From positions 1 to 64,000 of the forward strand of contig JADKFR010000013.1 in the NCBI GenBank assembly GCA_016717345.1: 64,000 nucleotides of DNA, in the 5' to 3' direction. The notes beneath the pieces are model-generated. The model was not told the DNA's origin. It saw only the letters and a program-made list of their open reading frames with translations, and did not search any database. The stretch comes from Propionibacteriaceae bacterium (lineage in GTDB: Bacteria > Actinomycetota > Actinomycetes > Propionibacteriales > Propionibacteriaceae). The position numbers and the translations under genes are program-made. Positions 33,588-42,892 of this stretch are shown here, one piece after another. The first letter of the stretch is position 1; every line of letters starts with the position of its first letter.

Positions 33588-35515
33588 CGCTCCTGACCAG
33601 CCCTCCGGACACGCTGACACCGCTGGGGACGGCCCTGCGCGTCGCGCTGGACGGACCGTTCGCCGACGCCCGCGCGCTGGCCCGGGCCACCTTCCCCGCG
33701 GACAACCTGCTGCGCGACCCGTCTGGTTCCCTGGAGGAAGCCCGCGAGTGGGTACTGCGGCGGCTGCGCGAACTGCAGGACGCGGGCTTCGGCGCGACGG
33801 GCATCCCCACGTCCGCCACCGATCCCCCCGACCCCGAGGCAGCCGTCATCACCTTCGAGATGCTCGCCCACGGCGACCTCTCGGTGACCATCAAGTCGGG
33901 GGTCCAGTTCGGCCTCTTCGGGGGTGCCGTGGCCAACCTGGGGACGGCCTGGCACCACGACACCTTCCTGTCCGACATCACCGGGCTGCGGCTGCTGGGG
34001 TGCTTCGCGATGACCGAACTCGGGCATGGCTCTGATGTGGCCGGCCTCGAAACGACGATCATCTACGACCCCAAGGCCGAGGATTTCGTCGTCGACACCC
34101 CGACGCCGCAAGCCACCAAGGCCTACCTCGGCAACGCTGCGACCCACGGTCGGATGGCCGTCGTGTTCGGCCAGTTGGTGGTGGCCGGCGTCCGCCAGGG
34201 CGTCCACGCGATCCTCGTCCCGATCCGCGACGAAGCCGGACGGGACCTGCCTGGCGTCACCACCGGGGATCAGGGACGCAAGGGCGGGCTCCTCGGGGTA
34301 GACAACGGCACCCTGGCCTTCGACCACGTCCGCGTGCCGCGCGAGATGCTCCTGGACCGCTACGGCGGAGTGGATGACCAGGGGCAGTACCACTCGGCGA
34401 TCCCCGAGCCGAACCGCCGCTTCTTCACGATGCTGGGCACCCTGGTCCGGGGCCGGGTCTGCATCGCCGCTGCTGGGGGGATCGCGGCCCGTCGCGGGCT
34501 GTCCATCGCCACCCGCTACGCGCTGCGCCGACGCCAGTTCGTGGCCCCTGGCGGCAGCGAGGGGATCCTGCTGCTGGATTACCTGACCCACCAGCGCCGA
34601 CTATTCCCGCTGCTCGCCAGGTCGTACGCGCTCGGCTTCGCTCAGAACGAGGTGACCCGCGCCCTCGTCCGGATCCAGGGCGAGGGGGAGGCGTCGGTGC
34701 GGGACCAGCGGGAGCTGGAGACCCGGGCGGCCGGGCTGAAGGCCATCACCACGTGGTTCGCCAACGGCACCCTGCAGGAGTGCCGGGAGGCCTGCGGCGG
34801 GGCCGGGTACCTCTCGGAGAACCAGCTGACGGGCCTGCGCGCCGACGTCGACGTCTTCGCCACCTTCGAGGGTGACAACACGGTCCTGCTGCAACTGGTG
34901 ACCAAGGCGCTGCTGACCGACTACTCCCAGACCTGGGGGGACCTCGACCGGGCGGGGGTGGTCCAGGCCACCGCGCGCCTGGTCGGCGGCACGGTGCTCG
35001 AACGGACGGCCGCGAACCTGCTCATCGAGCGGCTGGTCGCCGCGGCGCGGCGCCGTCCCGAGGAGACCACCCTGGTGGACCGTGGCTGGCACGCCTGGAT
35101 GTTCGAGGAGCGCGAACGGCACTCGCTGGAGTCGCTGGCGCGCCGGATGCGCGCCGCCGGCAGGAAGCCGGGGGACTTCGAGGCGTTCAACCGGCTCGGG
35201 GACCACGTGCAGTTCGTGGCCCGCGCGCACCTCGAACGCGTCGTTCTGGAGGCCTTCATCGCCGGGATCGCAGCGTGCCCCGACCCCGAGGTGCGAGCAG
35301 TGCTGGAGCGACTCTGCTCGCTGTACGCGTTGACCAGCCTGCATCAGGACCGGGCGTGGTTCCTCGAACACAGCCGGCTCAGCCCCGGCCGGGCCCGGGC
35401 GATGGGGGAGCAGGTGAACGCGTTGTGCCGGGAGCTGCGCCCCGACGCGCTGGCCGTGGTCGAAGGGCTGGGCGTCCCGGAAGCCTGGCTGGGTGCGGCG
35501 CTGCTGTCGGTCTAG
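33584..35515 (+). CDS. Acyl-CoA dehydrogenase/oxidase superfamily enzyme (ACOX-like)
   Basis: A 643-aa flavoenzyme that makes trans-2-enoyl-CoA. Length and layout fit acyl-CoA oxidases rather than the ~380-aa dehydrogenases: FGLFGGAVANLGTAWHHDTFL, GCFAMTELGHGSDVAGLETT, the FAD loop, ACGGAGYLSENQL with the C-terminal CGGxGY site, FEGDNTVLLQL and a long C-terminal ACOX domain. If it is a true oxidase, electrons go to O2, giving H2O2. It is co-translated with the TetR regulator. Confidence 0.9.
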   Translation: MTLLTSPPDTLTPLGTALRVALDGPFADARALARATFPADNLLRDPSGSLEEAREWVLRRLRELQDAGFGATGIPTSATDPPDPEAAVITFEMLAHGDLSVTIKSGVQFGLFGGAVANLGTAWHHDTFLSDITGLRLLGCFAMTELGHGSDVAGLETTIIYDPKAEDFVVDTPTPQATKAYLGNAATHGRMAVVFGQLVVAGVRQGVHAILVPIRDEAGRDLPGVTTGDQGRKGGLLGVDNGTLAFDHVRVPREMLLDRYGGVDDQGQYHSAIPEPNRRFFTMLGTLVRGRVCIAAAGGIAARRGLSIATRYALRRRQFVAPGGSEGILLLDYLTHQRRLFPLLARSYALGFAQNEVTRALVRIQGEGEASVRDQRELETRAAGLKAITTWFANGTLQECREACGGAGYLSENQLTGLRADVDVFATFEGDNTVLLQLVTKALLTDYSQTWGDLDRAGVVQATARLVGGTVLERTAANLLIERLVAAARRRPEETTLVDRGWHAWMFEERERHSLESLARRMRAAGRKPGDFEAFNRLGDHVQFVARAHLERVVLEAFIAGIAACPDPEVRAVLERLCSLYALTSLHQDRAWFLEHSRLSPGRARAMGEQVNALCRELRPDALAVVEGLGVPEAWLGAALLSV

Positions 35516-35533
35516 CGTCGCCCAGTCGGTGGC

Positions 35534-35845
35534 TCAGGGCAGGCCGACGGCCCGCCCGGCGGCGGCCGCCAACGCCCCGACGAGGACGACCACGAGGTAG
35601 GGGGCCTTCAGCCACAGCGCCAGCGCCCCGGCGCCCAGGGCCAGCAGCCGGGAATCCAACGCCAGGGCCTGGCCCTTGCCCACCGTGTTCAAGACGGTGA
35701 GGGACGCCAGCAGGCCGACGGTCAGGGCGCCCGCCAGGTCGGCCACGATCGGGCGGTCCAGCCAGCTCTGCGGCAGCAGATAGCCGGCGAGTTTGGTGAG
35801 AAAGGCCATCCCGGCGGCCAACAACACCCACGACCACAGGCTCAC
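35534..35845 (-). CDS. azlD: AzlD-like branched-chain amino acid export subunit
   Basis: A 103-aa membrane protein with four hydrophobic segments (SLWSWVLLAAGMAFLTKL, LAGALTVGLLASLTVLN, LALGAGALALWL, LVVVLVGALAAA). The RPIVADL after the first helix is typical of AzlD, which pairs with AzlC to export branched-chain amino acids or analogues. GTG 35845 overlaps the azlC stop by 4 bp. Confidence 0.88.
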   Translation of the reverse strand: MSLWSWVLLAAGMAFLTKLAGYLLPQSWLDRPIVADLAGALTVGLLASLTVLNTVGKGQALALDSRLLALGAGALALWLKAPYLVVVLVGALAAAAGRAVGLP

Positions 35846-36549
35846 GCGGCACCCCGTCCCCGGCGGCGGCGGATCAGCCACGCCAACGCGGTGACCGCCG
35901 CGGCGATCAGCACCGGGATCCCCGGTTCGACCGTGGGCACCATGGCGATCGTCGCGACCGCGGCGATGACGGCGATCGCGATCGGGTCCCGGCCCTTGAG
36001 CCGTGGCCAGAGCAGGCCCAGGAAGGCCGCGACCGCGGCGCCGTCCAGCCCCCACCGTCCGGGGTCGCCGATCGCGTTGCCGGCCAGGGCGCCGATCAGG
36101 GTGAACGTGTTCCACATCACGAAGACGCCCACGCCTCCGGCCCAGAACCCGCGCACACGTTCGTCGTGGTCGTCCTGAGCGCTGGCGGTGGCCATGGACT
36201 CGTCGATGGTGAGGTGGGCCATCAGCGGGATCACCCGGCGTGAGGGCCGCAACAGCGCCTTGAGCTGCATACCGTAGACCCCGTTGCGCACCCCCAACAG
36301 GGACGCGGCCGCCCACGCGGCGGCGCCGGTCCCGCCACCGGCGATGACGGCGATGAACGCGAACTGGGAACCGCCGGTGAACATCAGCAGGCTGAGCGCG
36401 CTGGTCTGCCACACACTCAGTCCGGCGGCCGCCGACAGTGCCCCGAACGAGATCCCGTACACCCCGACAGCGGCCGCGATGGACAGGCCCATCCGGACCG
36501 CCGGGGTCAGCCGTCCGGTCATTCCGGTCTCGGGGTGGGTGGTGGTCAC
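35842..36549 (-). CDS. azlC: AzlC family permease
   Basis: A 235-aa inner-membrane protein with about 7 helices. AzlC marks: GVYGISFGALSAAAGLSVWQT, SLLMFTGGSQFAFIAVI, GVRNGVYGM and LMAHLTIDESMA. It works with AzlD. GTG 36549 lies 6 bases after TAGTTT, fitting a leaderless start. The gene follows the uracil permease gene in the opposite sense of need, and no regulator is nearby. Confidence 0.92.
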   Translation of the reverse strand: MTTTHPETGMTGRLTPAVRMGLSIAAAVGVYGISFGALSAAAGLSVWQTSALSLLMFTGGSQFAFIAVIAGGGTGAAAWAAASLLGVRNGVYGMQLKALLRPSRRVIPLMAHLTIDESMATASAQDDHDERVRGFWAGGVGVFVMWNTFTLIGALAGNAIGDPGRWGLDGAAVAAFLGLLWPRLKGRDPIAIAVIAAVATIAMVPTVEPGIPVLIAAAVTALAWLIRRRRGRGAA

Positions 36550-36555
36550 GTCTGC

Positions 36556-36561
36556 AAACTA
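36556..36561 (-). promoter_or_regulatory. -10 hexamer for leaderless start of azlC
   Basis: Minus strand TAGTTT, 6 nt before GTG 36549. Confidence 0.5.
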
Positions 36562-36634
36562 GCTTTCGGCTCCGACGGCGACCAAACGGCGGGGCGGGCC
36601 ATTGCGATGCCGGTGGCCCGCCCGAGACCCGACG

Positions 36635-38083
36635 TCAGCGTCTGGAATCGATCTGGTCGTCGTCGGTGTAGATCCCGGGCCGATCCACGATCAGGACGGT
36701 GCCGCCGGCGTCGTCGGCCTTGAGGTGGGACGGGGCCAGCCAGTGGGCCAGGTGGTAGACACCCACCGTGATGATGGTGCCCAGGGCGATGCCGCTCAGC
36801 GAGAAGGAGTCGCTGAACGTCAAGGTGACGTTGCCGATGCCGATGATGATGCCCGCCGCGACCGGGACCAGGTTGATCGGGTTGCCGAAGTCGACCTGGT
36901 TCTCCTTCCAGATCTTGGCGCCGAGCAGGCCGATCATGCCGTAGAGCACCACGGTGATCCCGCCCAGCACGCCCCCGGGGGTGGCCGAGATGATCGCGCC
37001 GAACTTGGGCGAGAAGCCGAACAGGATCGCCACGATCGACGCCACGACGTAGGCGGCGGTGGAATAGACGCGGGTCGCGGCCATGACGCCGATGTTCTCG
37101 GCGTAGGTCGTCGTCGGGCCGGCGCCGACGGCGGTGGCCAGCACCGAGCCGAGACCGTCCGCAGCGATGGCCCGTCCCATGTCCTGGTCGAGGTTCGTCC
37201 CGGTCATCTCGGCCACGGCCTTGACGTGGCCGGTGTTCTCGGCGATGAGGGCGATCACGACCGGGAGGGCGATCAGGATGAACGCCAGGTTGAAGGCCGG
37301 GGCGTGGAGGCCCACGACGTTCGTGGCGGCGTTGTGGGACCAGGTCGACAGGTCCGTCAGCGGCGGCAGGCCGACCCAGTTGGCGGCGGCCACCCCGGAC
37401 CAGTCCACCCGCCAGTGCGTCGTGACCTCGCCGGCGGCGGCTGAGAACGAGGTGATCTGGCCGAACATCAGGTCCGCCAGCCAGCTCAGCACGTAGCCGA
37501 TCACGAGGGAGAGGAAGATGGCGATCCGGCTGATGAAGCCGCGGGCGCCGACGCTGAGCACCACGACAATGAGCATGACGAGGAGGGCGATCCACTGGTC
37601 CTGCGGCCAGTACACGCCGGCCACCACGGGGGCCAGGTTGAAACCGATCAGCATCACGACTGCGCCGGTGACGACCGGCGGCAGGACGCGGTGGATCACC
37701 CCGGAGCCGGCGAAGTGGATGATGAGGCCCACCATGAACAGCAGGACGCCGACCCACAGCATCGCGCCGGTGACGTCGGCGGGGTTTCCCCCGGCGCCGT
37801 AGATCGCGGTCGCGACGCCGACGAAGGACGCCGAGGAGCCCAGGTAGGAAGGCACGCGGCCCTTCACCACCAGCAGGAACACCAGCGTGGCGATGCCGGA
37901 CATCATGACGGCCAACTGTGGATTGAGGCCCATCAGCAGCGGGAACACGAAGGTGGCGCCGAACATGGCCACCACGTGCTGAGCGCCGAGCCCGATCGTC
38001 TTGCCCCAGGTCAATCGCTCGTCAGGGGCGACGACGGCCCCCTCCTCGAGCGTGCCGTTGCCGTGCAGTCTCCACAGTGCCAT
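36635..38083 (-). CDS. uraA: Uracil/xanthine permease of the NCS2 family (UraA-like)
   Basis: A 482-aa transporter with about 14 hydrophobic segments, taking up uracil with protons. NCS2 marks: GLGAQHVVAMFGATFVFPLLMG, FSWLADLMFGQITSF-like helix, LIALPVVIALIAENTGHVKAV, and GAGPTTTYAENIGVMAATRV, the UraA/PyrP signature. ATG 38083 has AAGGGGA upstream. No pyr genes are adjacent; no riboswitch is obvious before it. Confidence 0.9.
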   Translation of the reverse strand: MALWRLHGNGTLEEGAVVAPDERLTWGKTIGLGAQHVVAMFGATFVFPLLMGLNPQLAVMMSGIATLVFLLVVKGRVPSYLGSSASFVGVATAIYGAGGNPADVTGAMLWVGVLLFMVGLIIHFAGSGVIHRVLPPVVTGAVVMLIGFNLAPVVAGVYWPQDQWIALLVMLIVVVLSVGARGFISRIAIFLSLVIGYVLSWLADLMFGQITSFSAAAGEVTTHWRVDWSGVAAANWVGLPPLTDLSTWSHNAATNVVGLHAPAFNLAFILIALPVVIALIAENTGHVKAVAEMTGTNLDQDMGRAIAADGLGSVLATAVGAGPTTTYAENIGVMAATRVYSTAAYVVASIVAILFGFSPKFGAIISATPGGVLGGITVVLYGMIGLLGAKIWKENQVDFGNPINLVPVAAGIIIGIGNVTLTFSDSFSLSGIALGTIITVGVYHLAHWLAPSHLKADDAGGTVLIVDRPGIYTDDDQIDSRR

Positions 38084-38177
38084 TCCAGTCCCCTTCGCGA
38101 GCAGCCGTGGGAACTCTAGGGCTCAGCGGCGTCGGGGGACGCTCTCGCGGTGGGCATGAGATGCCACCGAACGGCAC

Positions 38178-40142
38178 TCAGATCCAGCTACGCAGCCACA
38201 TCCGCGACAGCCAGTCCTGGTAGTACAGGATGCCGCCGGTGAGCAGTGGGTAGATGTAGGCGAAGTTCAGGATGACCAGGGCGACCGCGACGCCGGAGAT
38301 GATCGCCCCACGCCGTCGGTGGCGCCCGGCGGCGGGTCCGAGGATCAGGCCGAGCACCATGGCGAGGGCGATCACGGTGAACGGGACGATGGTGATCGCG
38401 TAGAAGAAGAAGACCGGACGGTCGGCCGAGGCGAACCAGGGCAGGTAGGTCGCCAGGGCCGCCACGACCGGGACGCCGAAGCGCCAGTCACGTCCGCCGA
38501 TCCACCAGATGACGGCGACCACGAGGGCCACCACCGCCATCCACCACAGGACGGGGGTACCCATGGCGATCATCACCCGGGTGCAGTACTCGGGGGCGAC
38601 GGCGGTGCAACCGTCCACGCCCGGAAGGATCTTGTTCACCGAATCCAGGGCGATCGGACGGGCCATCACCAGCCACCCGATGGGGTGGGCGTCGTAGGGG
38701 TGGGTGGCGTTGCGGATGTAGTCGCCGGTGTGGAAGGCGAGGATGTCCTGGTGGAGCTTCAGCAGCGACGCCCAGCCCTCGCCCAGGAAGCGCGTCCAGC
38801 CGCTGTCGGGGTTGTCGAGGCCCCACTGCCGGTCGTAGCCCCCGGAACTCAGCAGCCAGCCCGTCCAGGTCGACAGGTAGACCGCGGCCGCCACGACCAC
38901 CATCCGGACGAAAGCGGGGATCCCGTCGATGACCAGTGCCAGCCAACTGCGCCACCCGGCTCCGGCCAGCCGGCGGGCGCCCACGTCCCACAGCACGCTG
39001 ACGATCCCCATGACGGCGAGCACGAAGATCGAGTTCCATTTGGTGCCGAGCGCCAGGCCGAAAGCGACCCCGGCGAGCAGGCGCCAGGGACGCCACCAGA
39101 TCATCGGGCCGAACTCGCCGGCGAAATCGCGGTGGCCTGCGGTTTCGAGCCGGTCGGCGAGGCGATGGCGGTAATAGTCGCGGTCGGCCACGACCGCCGA
39201 GACCGCCATCACGAGGAAGAACGCCTGGAAGATGTCCAGCAGGGCGATCCGCGACATCGTGAACGCGAGTCCGTCGAAGGTCAGCAGGATCCCGGCGACA
39301 GCCCCGATCAGCGTTGAGCGGGACAGCCGCCGGGCCAACCGGATGGTGATGAAGACGAGCAGGGTGCCGAACACCAGCGGCATGAACCGCCAGCCGAACG
39401 AGTTCATCCCGAACAGGTGTTCACCCAGCCCGATCAGCCACTTGCCGACCGGCGGGTGGACGGCGAACTCCGCGTTGTTGAGGTAGACATCCGGGAGCCC
39501 GGCGACGATGGAAGGGTCGGCGGTGTCCTTGGGCCATTCCCGTTCGTAGCCGTACTTCCACAGGGTGTAGGCGTCCTTGGCGTAGTAGGTCTCATCGAAG
39601 ATCAGCTTGTTCGGGTAGGCCAGGTTGACGAACCGGATCACGAAAGCCAGGAGGGTGATGCTCAGCGTCACGATCCACCCGGAGAGCCGGTCGGTCAGGA
39701 TGCCGTCGCGCAGGCGCTCGATGGTGGTCAAGGGAGCCGGCTCCGGGACGGATCGGACCTCCGCGGGCCCGGCCACGGTCTGCGGTGAGGGCGGTCCGAA
39801 CCACGGGAAGCCAGGCTCCTGCGGTGCCGCGGTCTCGACCGAACGTTCAAGCGGATTCGGCGTCTCGGGTTCTTCGAAGGAGGATTCGGGGGATTCTCTC
39901 GGTTGAGTGGATCCGGGCGATTCGGGCGATTCGGCTGACGCTCCCAGTGGCGGCACGTCGTGCGGTTCCGAGCGTGGACCCGGGTCGGCCTGGAGCGGCG
40001 ATTGCAGCTCTGCGGCTCTCGGCTCCGGCAGGGAAGGCTGGGCGTCGTGGCTGACGTCGGTTTCGGCGTCGGACTCGGCCGCCGGCGGTGACTCGGGTGA
40101 GTCCGGGTCGTCCAAGCGCGTAGTCGCCGTCCCATCAGTCAC
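38178..40142 (-). CDS. Dolichyl-phosphate-mannose-type protein O-mannosyltransferase (PMT family)
   Basis: A 654-aa polytopic GT-C enzyme that moves mannose from polyprenyl-phosphate mannose onto exported proteins. After a ~140-aa acidic, Pro/Ser/Glu-rich disordered N-terminus come about 10 helices. The catalytic Asp-Glu sits at 183-184 in IFDETYYAKDAY, and the usual HPPVGKWLIGLGEHLF and GWRFMPLVFG follow. It probably modifies secreted proteins such as the lipoproteins here. GTG 40142 lies 6 bases after TAAGAT, suggesting a leaderless start. Confidence 0.93.
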   Translation of the reverse strand: MTDGTATTRLDDPDSPESPPAAESDAETDVSHDAQPSLPEPRAAELQSPLQADPGPRSEPHDVPPLGASAESPESPGSTQPRESPESSFEEPETPNPLERSVETAAPQEPGFPWFGPPSPQTVAGPAEVRSVPEPAPLTTIERLRDGILTDRLSGWIVTLSITLLAFVIRFVNLAYPNKLIFDETYYAKDAYTLWKYGYEREWPKDTADPSIVAGLPDVYLNNAEFAVHPPVGKWLIGLGEHLFGMNSFGWRFMPLVFGTLLVFITIRLARRLSRSTLIGAVAGILLTFDGLAFTMSRIALLDIFQAFFLVMAVSAVVADRDYYRHRLADRLETAGHRDFAGEFGPMIWWRPWRLLAGVAFGLALGTKWNSIFVLAVMGIVSVLWDVGARRLAGAGWRSWLALVIDGIPAFVRMVVVAAAVYLSTWTGWLLSSGGYDRQWGLDNPDSGWTRFLGEGWASLLKLHQDILAFHTGDYIRNATHPYDAHPIGWLVMARPIALDSVNKILPGVDGCTAVAPEYCTRVMIAMGTPVLWWMAVVALVVAVIWWIGGRDWRFGVPVVAALATYLPWFASADRPVFFFYAITIVPFTVIALAMVLGLILGPAAGRHRRRGAIISGVAVALVILNFAYIYPLLTGGILYYQDWLSRMWLRSWI

Positions 40143-40148
40143 CGGGTC

Positions 40149-40154
40149 ATCTTA
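40149..40154 (-). promoter_or_regulatory. -10 hexamer for leaderless start of the PMT gene
   Basis: Minus strand TAAGAT, 6 nt before GTG 40142. Confidence 0.5.
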
Positions 40155-40313
40155 TGCGGGCCGACTTTGCGCGGGCTGTGGGGCGTCGGTGTCGCGGATC
40201 CGGCGCGCAACGGCTCTGGTGGCGGCTCTTTGTCCGTTTCGGGGAGCTCCCGCGCGCGGTCCGCGACACGGCAGCCGGTTCCCGGCACGGCGGAGGCCGT
40301 CGTGGTCGTGCGC

Positions 40314-40319
40314 GATACT
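40314..40319 (+). promoter_or_regulatory. -10 hexamer for leaderless start of rsmI
   Basis: GATACT, 6 nt before GTG 40326; identical hexamer and spacing to the toroid gene at 5659. Confidence 0.45.
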
Positions 40320-40325
40320 GCACGG

Positions 40326-41174
40326 GTGACTTCTGAGACGCCAGGCCGGCTGATCCTGGCGGGGACCCCGATCGGGAACCTCGCCGACGCGTCGCCGGCC
40401 CTGCGGGCGGCCCTGGTGGCGGCCGACGTGATCGCGGCCGAGGACACCCGCCGCTTGCGGGCGCTGCTCGGACGCCTCGAACTCACCACCGACGCCCGGA
40501 TCGTGTCCTACTTCGACGGCAATGAGGCCGCCCGCGCTGAGGAGTTGCTGGCCGAGCTGCAGCACGGCGCCGGCGTCCTGGTCGTCAGCGACGCAGGGAT
40601 GCCGACCGTCTCCGACCCGGGATTCCGGCTGGTGGGGGCCGCGATCAAGGCGGGGATCGCGATCAGGGTGGTGCCCGGGCCTTCGGCCGTCCTGGTGGCG
40701 TTGGCGCTCTCGGGCCTGCCGACCGACCGCTTCTGCTTCGAGGGCTTCCTGCCCCGCAAGACGGGCGAACGTCGCCGACGGCTGGCGGAGCTGGCGAGCG
40801 AGCCGAGAACGATGGTCTTCTTCGAAGCTCCCCACCGGCTGGCCGAGTTCCTCGCCGACGCCGCCGGGGCACTGGGGGAGGACCGGCAGGCCGCTGTCAG
40901 CCGTGAGCTCACCAAGACCTACGAGGAGACGCGGCGCGGCGCCCTCGCCGAGCTGACCGCGTGGGCGGCAGACGGGGTGCGCGGCGAGATCACGGTTGTG
41001 ATCGGGGGGTCCGCAAGTCCAGCGGTGAGCCTGGCGGAGGCCACCGCCGAAACCCTCCGCCGGATCGCCGGCGGCGAGCCGCTCTCGGCGGCGGTGAGCG
41101 CCGTGGCCGGCGCGACGGGCCTGCCCCGCAAGCAGCTCTACCAAGCCAGCCTCGACGCGAGGAGTCGATCCTGA
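40326..41174 (+). CDS. rsmI: 16S rRNA 2'-O-methyltransferase RsmI
   Basis: RsmI (282 aa) methylates C1402 of 16S rRNA at the 2'-O position. Tetrapyrrole-methylase fold marks: LILAGTPIGNLADASPAL, AAEDTRRLRALL, VVSDAGMPTVSDPGFRLV, VPGPSAVLVALALSGL, FEGFLPRK and FFEAPHRL. GTG 40326 is chosen since the family begins there and GATACT lies 6 bases before. Its stop and the ATG of tatD share one base (TGATG). It starts the housekeeping block. Confidence 0.95.
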   Translation: MTSETPGRLILAGTPIGNLADASPALRAALVAADVIAAEDTRRLRALLGRLELTTDARIVSYFDGNEAARAEELLAELQHGAGVLVVSDAGMPTVSDPGFRLVGAAIKAGIAIRVVPGPSAVLVALALSGLPTDRFCFEGFLPRKTGERRRRLAELASEPRTMVFFEAPHRLAEFLADAAGALGEDRQAAVSRELTKTYEETRRGALAELTAWAADGVRGEITVVIGGSASPAVSLAEATAETLRRIAGGEPLSAAVSAVAGATGLPRKQLYQASLDARSRS

Positions 41175-42025
41175 TGACCGCGATCGCCCGCCTGCGCTTG
41201 CCGGGGTTGCCGGAGCCGCTCCCCGCGGCGGTCACGGATGCGCACACCCACCTGGCCAGCACCCAGCAGTTCAGCGGTCTCGCCCCGGCCGAGGCGCTCC
41301 AGGCCGCTCGGGCGGTCGGCGTCACCCGTGTCGTGGACGTCGGCACGGACGTGGAGTCCTCCGCCGAGTCGATCGCACTGGCCGAAACGCACCCCGAAGT
41401 GGTGGCCTGCCTCGCGATCCACCCCAACGACGCCGCCCGGCTGGGCGCCCGGCTGCCCGCCGAACTGGACCGGCTGGCGGCCCTGATCGTCACGTCGAGT
41501 CGCGTCCGCGGGATCGGTGAGACCGGCTTGGACTTCTTCCGGACCCGCGAACCCGAGGGCCAGGCGCTCCAGAGGCAGGCCTTCGCGGCCCACATCGCCT
41601 GGGCGACGACCCACGATCTGGCACTGGTGATCCACGACCGGGACGCCCACGCCGAGGTTCTCGACGTCCTTGACTCCGAGGGGCCCCCGCGGCGGGTGAT
41701 GATGCACTGCTTCTCCGGCGATGCCGCCTTCGCCCGGCAATGCCTCGATCGGGGGTTCTGGCTGTCGTTCCCCGGCACGGTGACCTTCAAGGCCAACACC
41801 GCGCTGCGCGAAGCGCTCGCCCTCACCCCGTCCGATCGGCTGCTGGTCGAGACCGACGCCCCGTACCTCACCCCCCTGCCGCTGCGGGGCAAGCCGAACT
41901 CCTCCTACCTGATGCCGCACACCGTCCGGTTCCTGGCCGACCAGCGCGGAGACGACCTGGCCGGCCTGTGCCGCCAACTTGCGGCGAACGCGAGTGCCGT
42001 TTTCGGCGAGTGGGGGACGCCATGA
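41174..42025 (+). CDS. tatD: TatD family metal-dependent deoxyribonuclease
   Basis: A 283-aa TIM-barrel nuclease. Metal ligands: TDAHTHL (HxH), GETGLDFF (Glu), VIHDRDAH and MHCFSGD (His pair), and ETDAPYL (Asp). It trims DNA 3' ends. It overlaps rsmI by one base and rsmA by four, so translation is coupled. Confidence 0.94.
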   Translation: MTAIARLRLPGLPEPLPAAVTDAHTHLASTQQFSGLAPAEALQAARAVGVTRVVDVGTDVESSAESIALAETHPEVVACLAIHPNDAARLGARLPAELDRLAALIVTSSRVRGIGETGLDFFRTREPEGQALQRQAFAAHIAWATTHDLALVIHDRDAHAEVLDVLDSEGPPRRVMMHCFSGDAAFARQCLDRGFWLSFPGTVTFKANTALREALALTPSDRLLVETDAPYLTPLPLRGKPNSSYLMPHTVRFLADQRGDDLAGLCRQLAANASAVFGEWGTP

Positions 42026-42882
42026 GCTCGGGCCTGCTGGATCCGCGCAGCCTCCGCGCGCTGGCCACCGAGATCGGCCTGCGTCCCACGAAGCAGCGCG
42101 GCCAGAACTTCGTCCACGACGCCAACACGGTGCGGCGGATCGTCGCGGCCGCCGAGGTGGGTGCCGAGGATGTCGTCCTTGAGATCGGGCCGGGGCTCGG
42201 TTCGCTCACCCTCGGCCTGCTGGAGGTGGCCCGGCACGTCATCGCCATCGAGCTGGAGACCAGCCTGGCCCAGCGACTGCCCCGGACCGTCGCTGAGCGC
42301 CAACCCGAGCACGCCGGTCAGCTCACGGTCCTGGCCGCCGACGCCCTGGCGGTGGACACGCTGCCGGAGCCGCAGCCCACCACCATGGTGGCGAACCTGC
42401 CCTACAACGTCAGCGTCCCCGTGCTGTTGCACGTGCTGGCCCGGTTCCCCACCGTCCGCAGCGGGCTGGTGATGGTGCAGTCAGAGGTCGCGGATCGACT
42501 GGTGGCCCCACCGGGCTCCCGCACCTACGGGGTGCCGTCGGCGAAGCTGGCCTGGTACTGCGCCGCCCGCCGGGTGGGGAGTGTGCCCCCCACGGTGTTC
42601 TGGCCGGTGCCCAACGTCGATTCCGGGTTGGTCCAGCTGGTGCGTCGCGACCCGCCGGCGACCTCGGCGTCGCGGGAGCAGGTGTTCGCCGTGGTGGACG
42701 CCGCTTTCTCGCAGCGCCGCAAGATGCTGCGCGGGGCCCTCTCCGGGCTGTTGGGCTCCTCGGGGGCAGCGGTGGCCGTGCTGGAGGCGGCCGGCGTTGA
42801 TCCCCAGGCCCGCGGGGAGGTGCTGGGCATCGCGGATTTTGCTCGCATCGCCCAGGCCCGCACCGCCGCAGGCTTGGGATAG
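42022..42882 (+). CDS. rsmA: 16S rRNA dimethyladenosine transferase RsmA (KsgA)
   Basis: RsmA (286 aa) dimethylates two adenines of the 16S 3' end. It has the SAM-binding EIGPGLGSLTLGLLE, NFVHDANTVRRIV at the start and the catalytic NLPYNVSVPVLLHVL (N-L-P-Y). ATG 42022 has GGGGGA upstream and overlaps the tatD stop. The stop TAG at 42880 is also part of the -10 box of ispE. Confidence 0.97.
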   Translation: MSSGLLDPRSLRALATEIGLRPTKQRGQNFVHDANTVRRIVAAAEVGAEDVVLEIGPGLGSLTLGLLEVARHVIAIELETSLAQRLPRTVAERQPEHAGQLTVLAADALAVDTLPEPQPTTMVANLPYNVSVPVLLHVLARFPTVRSGLVMVQSEVADRLVAPPGSRTYGVPSAKLAWYCAARRVGSVPPTVFWPVPNVDSGLVQLVRRDPPATSASREQVFAVVDAAFSQRRKMLRGALSGLLGSSGAAVAVLEAAGVDPQARGEVLGIADFARIAQARTAAGLG

Positions 42883-42885
42883 CCT
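42880..42885 (+). promoter_or_regulatory. -10 hexamer for leaderless start of ispE, overlapping the rsmA stop
   Basis: TAGCCT starts at the rsmA stop codon and ends 7 nt before ATG 42893. Confidence 0.5.
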
Positions 42886-42892
42886 CGCGCCC

